Shown here: positions 39,459 to 48,435 of the stretch, piece by piece
How positions within the stretch are numbered: position 1 is the first letter of the stretch
How the letters are laid out: every line of letters starts with the position of its first letter
NCBI RefSeq assembly: GCF_023715445.1
Contig: NZ_JAMBOD010000003.1
Coordinates: forward strand, 62,001 to 126,000
Direction: 5' to 3'
Source of the DNA: Fictibacillus nanhaiensis
GTDB lineage: Bacteria > Bacillota > Bacilli > Bacillales > Fictibacillaceae
Length of the DNA stretch: 64,000 bases
Translations under genes and position numbers: made by a program
The notes under the pieces: model-generated
The model's database searches: none
The model's input: the letters and a program-made list of their open reading frames with translations, nothing else
Told to the model about the DNA's origin: nothing

Positions 39459-39488
39459 AAGGAGAAACTATGAATTTCGTTTCTCCTT
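39459..39488 (-). promoter_or_regulatory. Hairpin between dpaB and asd
   Basis: AAGGAGAAAC (39459-39468) against GTTTCTCCTT (39479-39488), a perfect 10-bp stem with a 10-base loop. No T-run follows on the minus strand (CTGTTGTAG), so it is at most a partial terminator or an mRNA boundary. Confidence 0.5.
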
Positions 39489-39557
39489 GTTAATCCATAT
39501 AATTTATCATATTTTATCATAAACTTCGCAGTTATGAACGGATTTTCTTCTGCTGTA

Positions 39558-40145
39558 TTATTCTACAACCCTGAGAACAGGCTGAAGCTGCTTACCTTGT
39601 AGTGCGAGTTCTATTGTTTGTACTAATGTGTCCATATGTGCAACTAATGAATTTTGCTTTTTAACAGGGTCATCCTGACTGAACGGTATAAAATATATAT
39701 TTTTGGTTGCCATCAGTCTCATGATATTCACACCGTTAAGACCTAATCCGTCGTTCGTTGAAATTCCCAAAACGACTGGCTTCTGGTTCCTAAGTGTTGC
39801 TTTTGCTCCCATTAATACAGGGGAATCTGTCATTGCGTTTGCAAATTTACTGATCGAGTTTCCAGTCAAAGGAGCTATTACCATGCAATCCAACGGGGTT
39901 CTTGGTCCGAATGGTTCAGCTTTAACAATAGAATCAACAGGTTCATTCCCCGTGATCTCTTTAATTTTTTCTACCCACTCACCTTCAGCACCAAAACGCG
40001 TAGTGGTATTCATCACGGTATGTGTGAAAAAGGGCGTCACTTTTGCCCCAAGACCCACAAGCTTTTGGATTTGAGGAAAAACCGCGTCATATGTGCAATG
40101 TGATCCGGTCAATCCAAAACCGATATGTTTTCCTTGAAAATCCAT
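39558..40145 (-). CDS. dpaB: Dipicolinate synthase subunit B
   Basis: 195 residues, flavoprotein-like subunit (SpoVFB) of dipicolinate synthase in the mother cell. GFGLTGSHCTYD at the N-terminus and APLTGNSISKFANAMTDSPVLM (quoted in part) are typical of the flavoprotein fold. Starts 5 bases after dpaA ends. Required for DPA, the calcium chelate of the spore core. Confidence 0.95.
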   Translation of the reverse strand: MDFQGKHIGFGLTGSHCTYDAVFPQIQKLVGLGAKVTPFFTHTVMNTTTRFGAEGEWVEKIKEITGNEPVDSIVKAEPFGPRTPLDCMVIAPLTGNSISKFANAMTDSPVLMGAKATLRNQKPVVLGISTNDGLGLNGVNIMRLMATKNIYFIPFSQDDPVKKQNSLVAHMDTLVQTIELALQGKQLQPVLRVVE

Positions 40146-40150
40146 ATTTA

Positions 40151-41044
40151 CTACCCCTTTCGCTTATAAAATTCATTGATTAACAGCTGCGAAAGTACAT
40201 TGGCTACAATTTTCCCCGCTGTTTTTGGAGCGACGATTCCTGGCAGCCCAGGAGCTAATAAAGCTTTTATCCCACGCTTCTCGGCATATCGGAAATCAGT
40301 GCCCCCAGGTTTTGAGGCAAGGTCGACAATCAATGTATGTGACGGAAATTTTGAGATGACATCCGCATTGACAATCTGAGTAGGAATCGTATTTATGCAC
40401 ACATCTGTTTCATAAACTTCATTTTTTAAATCATCTAAATGGAAAGGAACCATCCCCATTTCAGAGATCCTTGCCATATGCTCTGATTTTCTGGCACCGA
40501 CTTTCACATGGGCTCCAAGCGCCTGAAACGTTCTTGCAACACTCATTCCTACACGGCCAAAACCAAGCACCACTGTATTTGATTGATGAATCGTTATATC
40601 GGTATGCTGGATCACCATCATGATCGTACCTTCAACTGTAGGAATACTGTTATAGATTGCTACATCGTCTCTTTCAAACAACTTTGTCAATTTTCGGTTG
40701 CTGTTTGCTGTGATCGTATCTAAATAAACATTGCTGATTCCCGAAAATACCTGACAATGACTCTTAGTTTTTTTCAGTTGATCTTCTGTTAAAATAATTT
40801 TCCGGTTTGAAAATATGGTATCAATCTCCCCCTGAAGTCCTGTTCCACTTACAGGCAAAATAATGCTGTCCAACTTCGAAAAATCCACTTCATCTATATC
40901 CATTTTTGATGCACCAGTAAAACCATGATCTAGCTGGTCATAGCCAATAAGTGTAAGTATCGCATCTAATTCTGTTAATTTTCGAATGACTTCAAGTTGT
41001 CTCGCATCGCCGCCAAATACAGCGATATGCAAATCCGTTAACAT
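40151..41044 (-). CDS. dpaA: Dipicolinate synthase subunit A
   Basis: 297 residues, NAD(P)-binding subunit (SpoVFA). N-terminal half AVFGGDARQLEVIRKL; Rossmann domain with LGFGRVGMSVA near residue 160. Oxidises the product of DapA to dipicolinate during sporulation. First gene of the cluster, with a sigma-K-like promoter upstream. In B. subtilis ymxH precedes it; no such gene is found here. Confidence 0.95.
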   Translation of the reverse strand: MLTDLHIAVFGGDARQLEVIRKLTELDAILTLIGYDQLDHGFTGASKMDIDEVDFSKLDSIILPVSGTGLQGEIDTIFSNRKIILTEDQLKKTKSHCQVFSGISNVYLDTITANSNRKLTKLFERDDVAIYNSIPTVEGTIMMVIQHTDITIHQSNTVVLGFGRVGMSVARTFQALGAHVKVGARKSEHMARISEMGMVPFHLDDLKNEVYETDVCINTIPTQIVNADVISKFPSHTLIVDLASKPGGTDFRYAEKRGIKALLAPGLPGIVAPKTAGKIVANVLSQLLINEFYKRKG

Positions 41045-41104
41045 TCTTCCTCCCCTTTCTCCGTTGTTCCTTTATACTGCAGGGGAATTGCTATCCACGT
41101 TCAC

Positions 41105-41133
41105 CATAATATGAACGCTCCGCCTATCTGGTT
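41105..41133 (-). promoter_or_regulatory. Putative sigma-K promoter of dpaA
   Basis: Minus strand AACC (41130-41133), 16 bases, CATATTATG (41105-41113). Fits mACm-N16-CATAnnnTA except the last base. The spoVF operon of B. subtilis is known to be sigma-K dependent. Confidence 0.6.
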
Positions 41134-41285
41134 ACTCAAAACCCCATATACAACGGCATTACTTTTTTTACAATCCGAACACAATTTGCTTCATTTACGA
41201 GCTATTGGTATCAATCAACATCATTATATTCACGACTACTATCCTTGTTTGGGGCATTAGTTAAACACTGAGCCCATTTTTGCAA

Positions 41286-41318
41286 AATAAAAAAATCCGG
41301 GCAATTACCCGGATTTTT
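41286..41318 (-). terminator. Rho-independent terminator of mlpA
   Basis: AAAAATCCGGG (41291-41301) against CCCGGATTTTT (41308-41318), loop of 6, T-run on the minus strand. The rest of the gap up to dpaA (41134-41285) shows no reading frame of note. Confidence 0.93.
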
Positions 41319-41329
41319 CATAATATTCT

Positions 41330-42571
41330 TTATTGTAATCCCTTCGGAAGTTCACCTTGCGGACTGACTAGTGATGCTGAACAGCCTTCATTAAAAATGG
41401 TATGAATCAGCTGATTCACTTCATTTTTTGTTACTTTATCAATGGACTCCAACATATCATCCAATGTACGATGATAGCCTAATATAAGCTCGTGCTTTCC
41501 GTTGCGGCTCATTCTGCTGTTTGTGCTTTCTAGGCTGAGCATTAAGTTTCCTTTGATCTGCTCTTTCGAATTCTTCAGTTCTTTATCCGTTATTCCGTTT
41601 TCATTCAAGTCACTTACGATGTTAGTGATCGTCTCATATAATTCATCGAGCTGATGAGGCGCAGTACCTCCATAAATTGTAAAAATACCATTATCCTGAA
41701 AAGCTGAATGATATGAAAATACAGAATAAGCAAGACCCTTTTGTTCTCTAACTTCCTGGAACAGACGGCTTGACATACTTGAACCAAAAATGTTGTTCAA
41801 TATAATCAGGCTGTAGCTCCGTTTATCTTTTAAAGAAAGTCCCGGGAAACCTAAACATAAGTGTGCCTGTTCAGTTTCTTTCTTACGGGCTAATTTTTCC
41901 GGATGGAAAATCGGAGAATTCGTTTCAGCTTTAACAATGGTGTCTGTCTTATAACTGCCGAACCAATCCTCCACATTTCTGATAAATGATTCATCAATGT
42001 TACCTGCAATGGAGATTACAACTTCTTCAGGGACATAATGAGAATTCATATAATCACGTAAGGTGCTCCCCTTAAAGGTATGAAGAGTCTCCTCTGTCCC
42101 TAAGATCGGAAAACCTAGTTCATGATTTTGAAAGCTTGCACGGCTCAACATATCATGTACGATATCGTCTGGTGTATCTTCATACATTTTTATTTCTTCT
42201 AAAACAACGTTTTTTTCTTTTAATAACTCATCTTCGTCAAAAGTTGAATTAAAGAACATATCTGCTAATACTTCAAGCGCATAAGGTGCATGTGTATCAA
42301 GTACTTTTGCATAGTAGCATGTGTATTCTTTTGAGGTAAAAGCATTTACTTGGCCGCCGATGCTGTCGAATGATTCAGCGATTTCTCTTGCTGTTCTCGT
42401 TTTTGTTCCTTTGAAAAACATGTGCTCCAAAAAGTGTGATATTCCATTGTTCTTCGTGTTTTCAAACCTGGAACCTGTTCCTATCCAAACGCCTATCGCT
42501 ACTGATCGTACGGTTGGAATATTTTCCAAAACGACGCGGACGCCGTTAGAACACGTATGTCTTTTTATCAA
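41330..42571 (-). CDS. mlpA: M16 family zinc peptidase MlpA (YmxG)
   Basis: 413 residues, mitochondrial-processing-peptidase-like. Intact HxxEH (HFLEH, 46-50) and downstream NVVLEEIKMYED with the third zinc ligand. C-terminal half has VREQKGLAYSVFSYHSAF. Unlike YmfH it has no inactive partner next to it and probably works as a homodimer. Start TTG 42571, GGGGG upstream. Own promoter and terminator. Confidence 0.93.
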   Translation of the reverse strand: MIKRHTCSNGVRVVLENIPTVRSVAIGVWIGTGSRFENTKNNGISHFLEHMFFKGTKTRTAREIAESFDSIGGQVNAFTSKEYTCYYAKVLDTHAPYALEVLADMFFNSTFDEDELLKEKNVVLEEIKMYEDTPDDIVHDMLSRASFQNHELGFPILGTEETLHTFKGSTLRDYMNSHYVPEEVVISIAGNIDESFIRNVEDWFGSYKTDTIVKAETNSPIFHPEKLARKKETEQAHLCLGFPGLSLKDKRSYSLIILNNIFGSSMSSRLFQEVREQKGLAYSVFSYHSAFQDNGIFTIYGGTAPHQLDELYETITNIVSDLNENGITDKELKNSKEQIKGNLMLSLESTNSRMSRNGKHELILGYHRTLDDMLESIDKVTKNEVNQLIHTIFNEGCSASLVSPQGELPKGLQ

Positions 42572-42594
42572 ACTTGTTTCCCCCTAGCTGTCAG

Positions 42595-42621
42595 TTGTTC
42601 CACTATTAATCATAGGAACAA
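42595..42621. promoter_or_regulatory. Inverted repeat at the mlpA start site, possible operator
   Basis: TTGTTCC (42595-42601), 13 bases, GGAACAA (42615-42621). It touches the -10 hexamer of the mlpA promoter and covers the expected transcription start. It could bind a repressor or fold as a hairpin in the 5' leader; the regulator is unknown. Confidence 0.4.
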
Positions 42622-42648
42622 TATACCATTATCGTAACCGCTGCACAA
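42620..42648 (-). promoter_or_regulatory. Putative sigma-A promoter of mlpA
   Basis: TTGTGC (42643-42648), 17 bases, TATATT (42620-42625) with an upstream TGG (extended -10) on the minus strand. Confidence 0.55.
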
Positions 42649-42650
42649 CT

Positions 42651-43625
42651 TTACTTGATCGATTTTGGAAGCAGTCTTTTTTCATCCATAAGATCTGTTA
42701 CTGTTCCAATACTTAGCCCTTTGTCTTTAATTCCTTTGATCAGCTTCTCTAAGCCTGCTGCAGAGGAAGATGTCGGATGCATGAGAATCATTGCGCCTGG
42801 ATGGACTTTACTCAAGACTCTGTCAACCATTTCATCAGGATTTGGATTTCGCCAATCAACGGTGTCAACCGACCAAAGAATCGTTTTCATATCCAGTTCA
42901 GCAGCAATTTGAACCACATCATTTCTGTAGCTTCCGCTTGGAGGTGCAAACCATTTTGGAGATTTATCCAGTGTTGCATGTATAACTTCATTTGTTTGTT
43001 TAAGCTCTTCTGTTATTCTTGTATTTGTCATCTTTTTTAGATCCGGATGAGAGTAGGCGTGATTTCCTATTTCATGTCCTTCCTCTGCAATCATTTTTGC
43101 TAGGGAAGGATTTTTCTTTACCCACGAACCATCAAGAAAGAAAGTTGAACGCACATTATTCTTCTTCATGGTTTGCAGCATACCCGGCAAATATTCATTT
43201 CCCCAGGCTACATTTACAAGAAAAGTTACCATAGGCTTTTCAGGATTACCACGATAGATAGGAGAAGCTGGCAAATCCCCTAAATGAACAGATGGTTTTA
43301 TTTGCTTTACGACCAGTTTTTTTTCATCAAATTTATTTGTTTTTTTCATTGCTTTAAATGATTCTTCCATATCTACAACTAGACCATTGTAGCCGGGAGT
43401 GGCCTTCCAAACAGGATCTATCTGAGCATTCTGAGGCGGTTTATTCAATTCCTTTGCTCTTTCTTTGATCTGATTATAAATCGAGTTTGACTGCATTTGT
43501 GAAACTGCCGTACTCTGGGCTTTTATGCTTTCAATATACGTGCTCGTAAACGGATTATGGACCGAAAATGCTGTACCTGTAATGATTAAAATGATGATGG
43601 ACCAATGAAGAATAGGTTTTTTCAC
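42651..43625 (-). CDS. ylxY: Polysaccharide deacetylase-like protein YlxY
   Basis: 324 residues, exported or membrane-anchored: an N-terminal hydrophobic segment (about 5-22) then a NodB fold (about 125-310). The HxxxH metal motif (NHAYSH) and APPSGSYR and ILMHPT motifs are present, but the usual TFDDG aspartates are replaced by LVNVAWG, as in other YlxY proteins, so deacetylase activity is doubtful. Start GTG 43625, 8 bases after GGAGG; further upstream frame lacks a site. Confidence 0.9.
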   Translation of the reverse strand: MKKPILHWSIIILIITGTAFSVHNPFTSTYIESIKAQSTAVSQMQSNSIYNQIKERAKELNKPPQNAQIDPVWKATPGYNGLVVDMEESFKAMKKTNKFDEKKLVVKQIKPSVHLGDLPASPIYRGNPEKPMVTFLVNVAWGNEYLPGMLQTMKKNNVRSTFFLDGSWVKKNPSLAKMIAEEGHEIGNHAYSHPDLKKMTNTRITEELKQTNEVIHATLDKSPKWFAPPSGSYRNDVVQIAAELDMKTILWSVDTVDWRNPNPDEMVDRVLSKVHPGAMILMHPTSSSAAGLEKLIKGIKDKGLSIGTVTDLMDEKRLLPKSIK

Positions 43626-43698
43626 ATTACTCCCCTCCCTGTAATCAAGGTATGTACCATTTGGACAGGTTAGAACGAATAATGGAGAGTGTAACAAA

Positions 43699-43732
43699 TG
43701 AAAAAAAGCCAGCTCTTTTAAGAGCTGGCTTT
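43699..43732 (-). terminator. Rho-independent terminator of pnp
   Basis: AAAGCCAGCTCT (43705-43716) against AGAGCTGGCTTT (43721-43732), loop of 4, T-run on the minus strand. Confidence 0.93.
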
Positions 43733-43748
43733 GATAAATGTAAATATT

Positions 43749-45863
43749 TTATGCATTTTGCTGCTGTTCATTTTTTGCTTTTTCTTCTTTTAGAACTACT
43801 TTACGGGATAAGTTAACACGTCCTTGGTTATCGATCTCCATAACTTTTACAAGGATTTCATCACCAAGCTTAACAACATCTTCTACTTTTCCAACACGTT
43901 CTTCTGCAAGTTCAGAAATATGGACTAAACCATCTTTTCCGCTAAACAGTTCAACAAAAGCACCGAATTTTTCGATACGTTTAACTTTACCCATGTAATA
44001 TTCGCCCACTTGAACTTCCCTAACGATATCTTCAATAATCTTCTTTGCCTTCTTGTTCATCGGCTCTTCAGTTGAAGCAATAAAGATCGTTCCATCTTGT
44101 TCGATGTCAATCTTAACACCAGTCTCTTCAATGATTTTATTGATGATTTTACCGCTTGGTCCGATTACATCACGGATTTTGTCAGGGTTGATCTTCATTG
44201 TTAAAATCTTTGGAGCATACTGAGATAATTCCTTACGGGACTCAGAAAGTGTAGATAGCATAGAATCCAAGATGATCATACGACCTTCTTTAGCTTGCGT
44301 CAGTGCTTCTTGAAGAATTTCACGGTTGATTCCGGAAATTTTAATATCCATCTGCAAGGCAGTAATACCATTCGGTGTACCCGCTACTTTAAAGTCCATA
44401 TCTCCAAGATGATCTTCCATACCTTGAATATCTGTAAGAACAGTTACATCTTCACCGTCTGAAATAAGTCCCATCGCAATACCGGCCACTGGTTCTTTAA
44501 TCGGCACACCTGCATCCATTAATGCCAATGTACTCGCACAAATACTCGCCTGTGAAGTTGATCCATTAGATTCAAGTACTTCAGACACTAAACGAATGGT
44601 GTACGGGAATTCTTCTTCATTGGGAATAACTTGTTCTAATGCACGCTCACCTAATGCACCATGCCCGATCTCACGTCTTCCAGGTCCGCGCATAAATCCT
44701 GTTTCACCAACACTGAACGGCGGGAAATTGTATTGATGCATAAAACGCTTAGATTCTTCTACTCCTAGTCCGTCAAGGACCTGAACATCGCCTAGCGCAC
44801 CTAGTGTACAGATACTTAACGCCTGTGTTTGACCGCGTGTGAACAGACCTGATCCGTGGGTTCTTGCCAAAATGCCTACAGTAGAAGAAAGCTTACGGAT
44901 TTCATCAGTCTTTCGGCCGTCTGGACGTACTTTCTCTTTAAGAATTAAACGTCTTACTTCTTCTTTAATGAGTTTATGTAGAATCTCTTTTGCTTCACTC
45001 GCTTTTTCTTCATCTTCTTCATAGCGGGAAGCAAGATTTGCACCAACTGCATCCAAGGCTTCTTGACGTGCATGTTTTTCAATTACCTTTACTGCTTCTT
45101 TTACATCGTTTCCGACAAAATCACGAACTTCCTGCTCGAGATCTTTATCAAGCTCATGCAGAATAACTTCCATTTTTTCTTTGCCGATTTCTGAAACAAT
45201 TTGTTCTTGGAACGCGATTAATTTCTTAATCTCTTCATGACCGAACATGATCGCTTCAAGCATAACTTCTTCTGATACTTCTTCTGCACCAGCTTCAACC
45301 ATGTTGATTGCGTGCTTTGTTCCTGCAACGATAAGTTGAATATCACTTTTCTCGTTTTGTTCAACAGTCGGATTGATCACAAACTTTTCGTCAACACGTC
45401 CAACAGTTACTCCAGCGATCGGACCTTCAAAAGGAATATCCGAAATAGACAATGCAAGTGATGATCCAATCATAGCTGCCATTTCAGAAGAACAGTTTTG
45501 ATCAACACTCATTACTGTGCTTACAACTTGTACTTCATTACGGAAACCATCAGCAAATAAAGGACGAATTGGACGGTCGATCAAACGGCTTGCCAATACT
45601 GCTTTCTCACTTGGACGTCCCTCACGTTTAATAAATCCGCCAGGGATTTTTCCTACTGCGTATAAACGTTCTTCATAGTTTACAGTCAAAGGAAAGAAAC
45701 TTAGATTTTTAGGCTGTTTTGAAGCAACTGCAGTAGATAGCACCGCTGTATCACCATATCTGACCATAACAGCACCATTTGCTTGTTTTGCTAATTCTCC
45801 GATTTCGAACGTAAGCGTTCTGCCCGCCCAGTCCGTGGTAAAAGTTCGTTTTTGTTGATCCAT
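43749..45863 (-). CDS. pnp: Polyribonucleotide nucleotidyltransferase
   Basis: 704 residues. Phosphorolytic 3'-5' exoribonuclease. Two RNase PH-like domains, the second with [10 protein letters not shown]-type catalytic residues (GDMDFKVAG) and FTRGQTQAL; then KH ([12 protein letters not shown]) and S1 ([12 protein letters not shown]-type, here [12 protein letters not shown]) domains. Highly similar to B. subtilis PnpA. ATG 45863 with AGAGGAG 11 bases upstream. Follows rpsO, but a terminator and a separate promoter lie between them. Confidence 0.96.
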   Translation of the reverse strand: MDQQKRTFTTDWAGRTLTFEIGELAKQANGAVMVRYGDTAVLSTAVASKQPKNLSFFPLTVNYEERLYAVGKIPGGFIKREGRPSEKAVLASRLIDRPIRPLFADGFRNEVQVVSTVMSVDQNCSSEMAAMIGSSLALSISDIPFEGPIAGVTVGRVDEKFVINPTVEQNEKSDIQLIVAGTKHAINMVEAGAEEVSEEVMLEAIMFGHEEIKKLIAFQEQIVSEIGKEKMEVILHELDKDLEQEVRDFVGNDVKEAVKVIEKHARQEALDAVGANLASRYEEDEEKASEAKEILHKLIKEEVRRLILKEKVRPDGRKTDEIRKLSSTVGILARTHGSGLFTRGQTQALSICTLGALGDVQVLDGLGVEESKRFMHQYNFPPFSVGETGFMRGPGRREIGHGALGERALEQVIPNEEEFPYTIRLVSEVLESNGSTSQASICASTLALMDAGVPIKEPVAGIAMGLISDGEDVTVLTDIQGMEDHLGDMDFKVAGTPNGITALQMDIKISGINREILQEALTQAKEGRMIILDSMLSTLSESRKELSQYAPKILTMKINPDKIRDVIGPSGKIINKIIEETGVKIDIEQDGTIFIASTEEPMNKKAKKIIEDIVREVQVGEYYMGKVKRIEKFGAFVELFSGKDGLVHISELAEERVGKVEDVVKLGDEILVKVMEIDNQGRVNLSRKVVLKEEKAKNEQQQNA

Positions 45864-45914
45864 TTTACTTGGTACTCCTCTCAACACTTAAAAAATCCTA
45901 TTATTTATGGTTCT

Positions 45915-45943
45915 ATTATATCCTAACGTAGTCCTTCCTAAAA
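45915..45943 (-). promoter_or_regulatory. Putative sigma-A promoter of pnp
   Basis: Perfect TATAAT (45915-45920) on the minus strand; the -35 at 17 bases (TTTTAG) is weak. It lies between the rpsO terminator and pnp. Confidence 0.45.
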
Positions 45944-46017
45944 AGAAAAACTGCAAAGAATTTAGATGCCTGATTACACATGATGCAATTTTAACTTGAT
46001 TATTGGTATTGCTTGCA

Positions 46018-46047
46018 ATAAAAAAAGCGGGATTAAATCCCGCTTTT
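46018..46047 (-). terminator. Rho-independent terminator of rpsO
   Basis: AAAAGCGGGAT (46023-46033) against ATCCCGCTTTT (46037-46047) with T-run on the minus strand; begins 6 bases past the rpsO stop. Confidence 0.92.
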
Positions 46048-46053
46048 GTTGGA

Positions 46054-46323
46054 TTAACGACGTAATCCTAGTCTTCCGATCAATTCGCGGTAACGCGTAA
46101 TATCCTTGTTACGTAGGTACGTTAACAAGTTACGGCGCTTACCAACCATTTTCAACAGACCACGACGTGAGTGGTGATCTTTCTTGTGTGTACGCAAGTG
46201 ATCATTCAACTCATTAATTTGTTCTGTAAGGATAGCGATTTGAACTTCTGGAGATCCAGTGTCCGTATCATGTACCTTATACTCGCTGATTAGTTCGTTC
46301 TTACGCTCTTGAGTAATAGCCAT
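46054..46323 (-). CDS. rpsO: 30S ribosomal protein S15
   Basis: 89 residues, full length. Binds 16S rRNA and forms intersubunit bridge B4. [26 protein letters not shown] and the [15 protein letters not shown] motif are typical. AAGGAGG precedes ATG 46323. Has its own promoter, a roughly 100-base leader with potential for autoregulation, and its own terminator. Confidence 0.98.
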   Translation of the reverse strand: MAITQERKNELISEYKVHDTDTGSPEVQIAILTEQINELNDHLRTHKKDHHSRRGLLKMVGKRRNLLTYLRNKDITRYRELIGRLGLRR

Positions 46324-46420
46324 CCTTTTCACCTCCTTATTATTAGAAACACCAATTACCGAGCAAGCGTCGGTGACTCGACTTGCCAAGCAACGGTTAT
46401 GTGCACATTAAAAATGTACA
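46324..46420 (-). promoter_or_regulatory. rpsO leader, possible S15 autoregulatory structure
   Basis: The 5' leader contains a hairpin ACCGA (46358-46362 complement) with TCGGT (46370-46374 complement), and a competing GCAAG/CTTGC pairing. S15 leaders in bacilli are known to bind S15. The exact known motif was not verified here. Confidence 0.35.
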
Positions 46421-46426
46421 TGTATT

Positions 46427-46455
46427 AGCATAGCCCTTTTGAGAGACAAATGCAA
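46427..46455 (-). promoter_or_regulatory. Putative sigma-A promoter of rpsO
   Basis: TTGCAT (46450-46455), 17 bases, TATGCT (46427-46432) on the minus strand, starting 6 bases after the ribF stop. Confidence 0.6.
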
Positions 46456-46461
46456 GTTTTT

Positions 46462-47403
46462 TTAACATATTGATTGTATGATATTGAGTGCCTCTGATTT
46501 ATCTTTTTTCAGCTGCTGAATCAATTCATCAATAGAGTTGAATTTCTTTTCATCCCTGATTCTCTTAAGCCATGTAACACTGACTGTTTTGCCGTAAATC
46601 TCTTCTTGAAAATCAAAAATATGGACTTCTAAGGACGGTTTTTTTTGATCATTTTTAAAAGTCGGCTTATAACCGACATTTGCCATAGCATAATACTTTT
46701 CCTGATCTACATAAACTTCAACAGCATAAACCCCTACTTTTGGCAGGGTATATACGTCCGTTTCTAAGTTAGCAGTCGGAAAGCCAATAGTACGTCCGCG
46801 TTTGTCCCCGTGAATGACTGTACCGTTAAGTTTATATCGTCTTCCAAGGTAAGGAATGATCCTTTCTACTAATCCATCTTTTAAACATTGGCGAATAAGT
46901 GTTGAACTGATCTTTTGTCCTTCTTCTTCAATCTTTTCAATCACAGTTTGCCCAAATTTTCCATCAGCGTCTTTAATGAGTGTTTCAACATTTCCTTTTC
47001 CATACTTACCGTATGTAAAATCAAATCCTGTAACAACGTGCTGAACGTTTAGTCCAATAATATATTGATTTACAAAATCCTCTGGAGAAAGTGATGCAAA
47101 ATCAAGATCAAATTTCACAAGATAGAATTGTTTAACGCCCATACTTTCTAAAATCTTTTTCTTTTCTTCAAGAGGAGTAATATATGTCCAATTTTCATCC
47201 GCTTTTCCTAAAACAACAGAAGGATGAGGGTGAAAACTCATTACGGCTGGTATTGCTCCATTTCTTTCTGCAAGTTCAACAGCTGTATTAATTACACGCT
47301 GATGTCCGATATGAATGCCGTCAAAATAGCCTAAGGCTAAAATTAATGGTGGCAGGCTTTCTTTTTCGTAATGATGAGGATGATTAATGACGATTGTTTC
47401 CAA
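46462..47403 (-). CDS. ribF: Bifunctional riboflavin kinase/FAD synthetase
   Basis: 313 residues (named ribC in B. subtilis). N-terminal FAD synthetase domain with ALGYFDGIHIGHQ and STLIRQ; C-terminal riboflavin kinase domain (about 185-310) with GRTIGFPTANL and EVHIFDF. Converts riboflavin to FMN and FAD. Start TTG 47403 with AGGTGAG upstream. 24 bases after truB; no terminator follows before the rpsO promoter. Confidence 0.95.
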   Translation of the reverse strand: METIVINHPHHYEKESLPPLILALGYFDGIHIGHQRVINTAVELAERNGAIPAVMSFHPHPSVVLGKADENWTYITPLEEKKKILESMGVKQFYLVKFDLDFASLSPEDFVNQYIIGLNVQHVVTGFDFTYGKYGKGNVETLIKDADGKFGQTVIEKIEEEGQKISSTLIRQCLKDGLVERIIPYLGRRYKLNGTVIHGDKRGRTIGFPTANLETDVYTLPKVGVYAVEVYVDQEKYYAMANVGYKPTFKNDQKKPSLEVHIFDFQEEIYGKTVSVTWLKRIRDEKKFNSIDELIQQLKKDKSEALNIIQSIC

Positions 47404-47427
47404 AAACTCACCTACTAACCTGTTTCG

Positions 47428-48339
47428 TTATTCAATGGCTAACACTTTCGCTGGTTTTATTAAACCAGGTTTAGAAGGATGGAACTGATATATGGCTAGA
47501 CATTTTCCTTCTCCATTATAAACACCAAACGGACTTTGTTCCAAGTCTTTTGGTCTTGGCAGCACTGAACCATTTTTTATTTGTGCTTCTGTATCACTGT
47601 CAACAGTCCATTTTGGAAAATGCGAAATTCCTCTTTCAAGCGGAAATAAATAACGATCTAATGGAACGCTGCTGTTTTCCAGTTCTTCAAATGTCACACA
47701 TTCGCTTAAAGTAAATGGACCTGATGCCGTTCTAATCAGGGAAGACATATGAGCAGGGTATCCAAGTTTTTCCCCTATAGCTACTGCAAGTGTTCTGACA
47801 TAAGTTCCTTTTGAGCATTTTACTCTAAATGAAAACACAGGATGATCCTTACTTAATTTTTCTCCTTCAGTTAACAGTTCTAGTTCATATATAGTCACTT
47901 TTCGTTTTGGCCGCTCTACCTGTATTCCCTGCCTTGCATATTCATATAGTTTTTTTCCATTAACTTTAACTGCTGAGTACATCGGCGGCATCTGTTCAAT
48001 TTTTCCAGTAAGAGACCTCATTATTTCCTTTATCTTCTCAAATTGAATATCTTCATCCACTTTTTTTTCTATAACTTTTTCGCCATGGGCATCTTCCGTT
48101 TCAGTTGAAACACCTAACGTAACCTCACCAATGTATTCCTTCCCATAGTCAGACATATATTCAGCAATTTTTGTCGCTCTGCCTATGCAAATCGGTAATA
48201 CACCTGTCACTTCAGGATCCAGAGTGCCCGTGTGCCCTACTTTCTTTGTGGAAAAAATTCTTCGTATTTTCCCTACACAGTCATGCGATGTCATTCCTCC
48301 AGGTTTTTTCAGCGCTAAAATGCCTTGCCTTACTATCAT
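47428..48339 (-). CDS. truB: tRNA pseudouridine(55) synthase TruB
   Basis: 303 residues. Makes pseudouridine 55 in the T loop of tRNA. Catalytic aspartate in GHTGTLDPEVTGVLP, plus KVNGKKLYEYAR and SKGTYVRTLA. ATG 48339 has AAAGGAG 8-10 bases upstream and gives MIVRQGILALKKP; a longer in-frame extension is unlikely. Separated from rbfA by a strong terminator, unlike the continuous operon of textbook order. Confidence 0.96.
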   Translation of the reverse strand: MIVRQGILALKKPGGMTSHDCVGKIRRIFSTKKVGHTGTLDPEVTGVLPICIGRATKIAEYMSDYGKEYIGEVTLGVSTETEDAHGEKVIEKKVDEDIQFEKIKEIMRSLTGKIEQMPPMYSAVKVNGKKLYEYARQGIQVERPKRKVTIYELELLTEGEKLSKDHPVFSFRVKCSKGTYVRTLAVAIGEKLGYPAHMSSLIRTASGPFTLSECVTFEELENSSVPLDRYLFPLERGISHFPKWTVDSDTEAQIKNGSVLPRPKDLEQSPFGVYNGEGKCLAIYQFHPSKPGLIKPAKVLAIE

Positions 48340-48390
48340 ATCTACTTCTCCTTTTACATACCTGCATAAGTTTATTTCATTTATTGCAAG

Positions 48391-48431
48391 CAAAAAATGG
48401 ATAGACAATTTATTTAATTGCCTATCCATTT
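48391..48431 (-). terminator. Internal terminator between rbfA and truB
   Basis: AAATGGATAG and CAATT (48395-48410) pair with AATTG and CTATCCATTT (48416-48431), 15 bp with one mismatch, loop of 5. On the minus strand the stem runs into TTTTTTG. It has the form of a Rho-independent terminator inside the nusA-truB operon. Confidence 0.8.
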
Positions 48432-48435
48432 GCTA

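Noticed and set aside
39414-39557. Lysine riboswitch before asd-dapG-dapA
   Set aside because: The gap is only 144 bases and holds one simple hairpin, without the multi-helix L-box layout.
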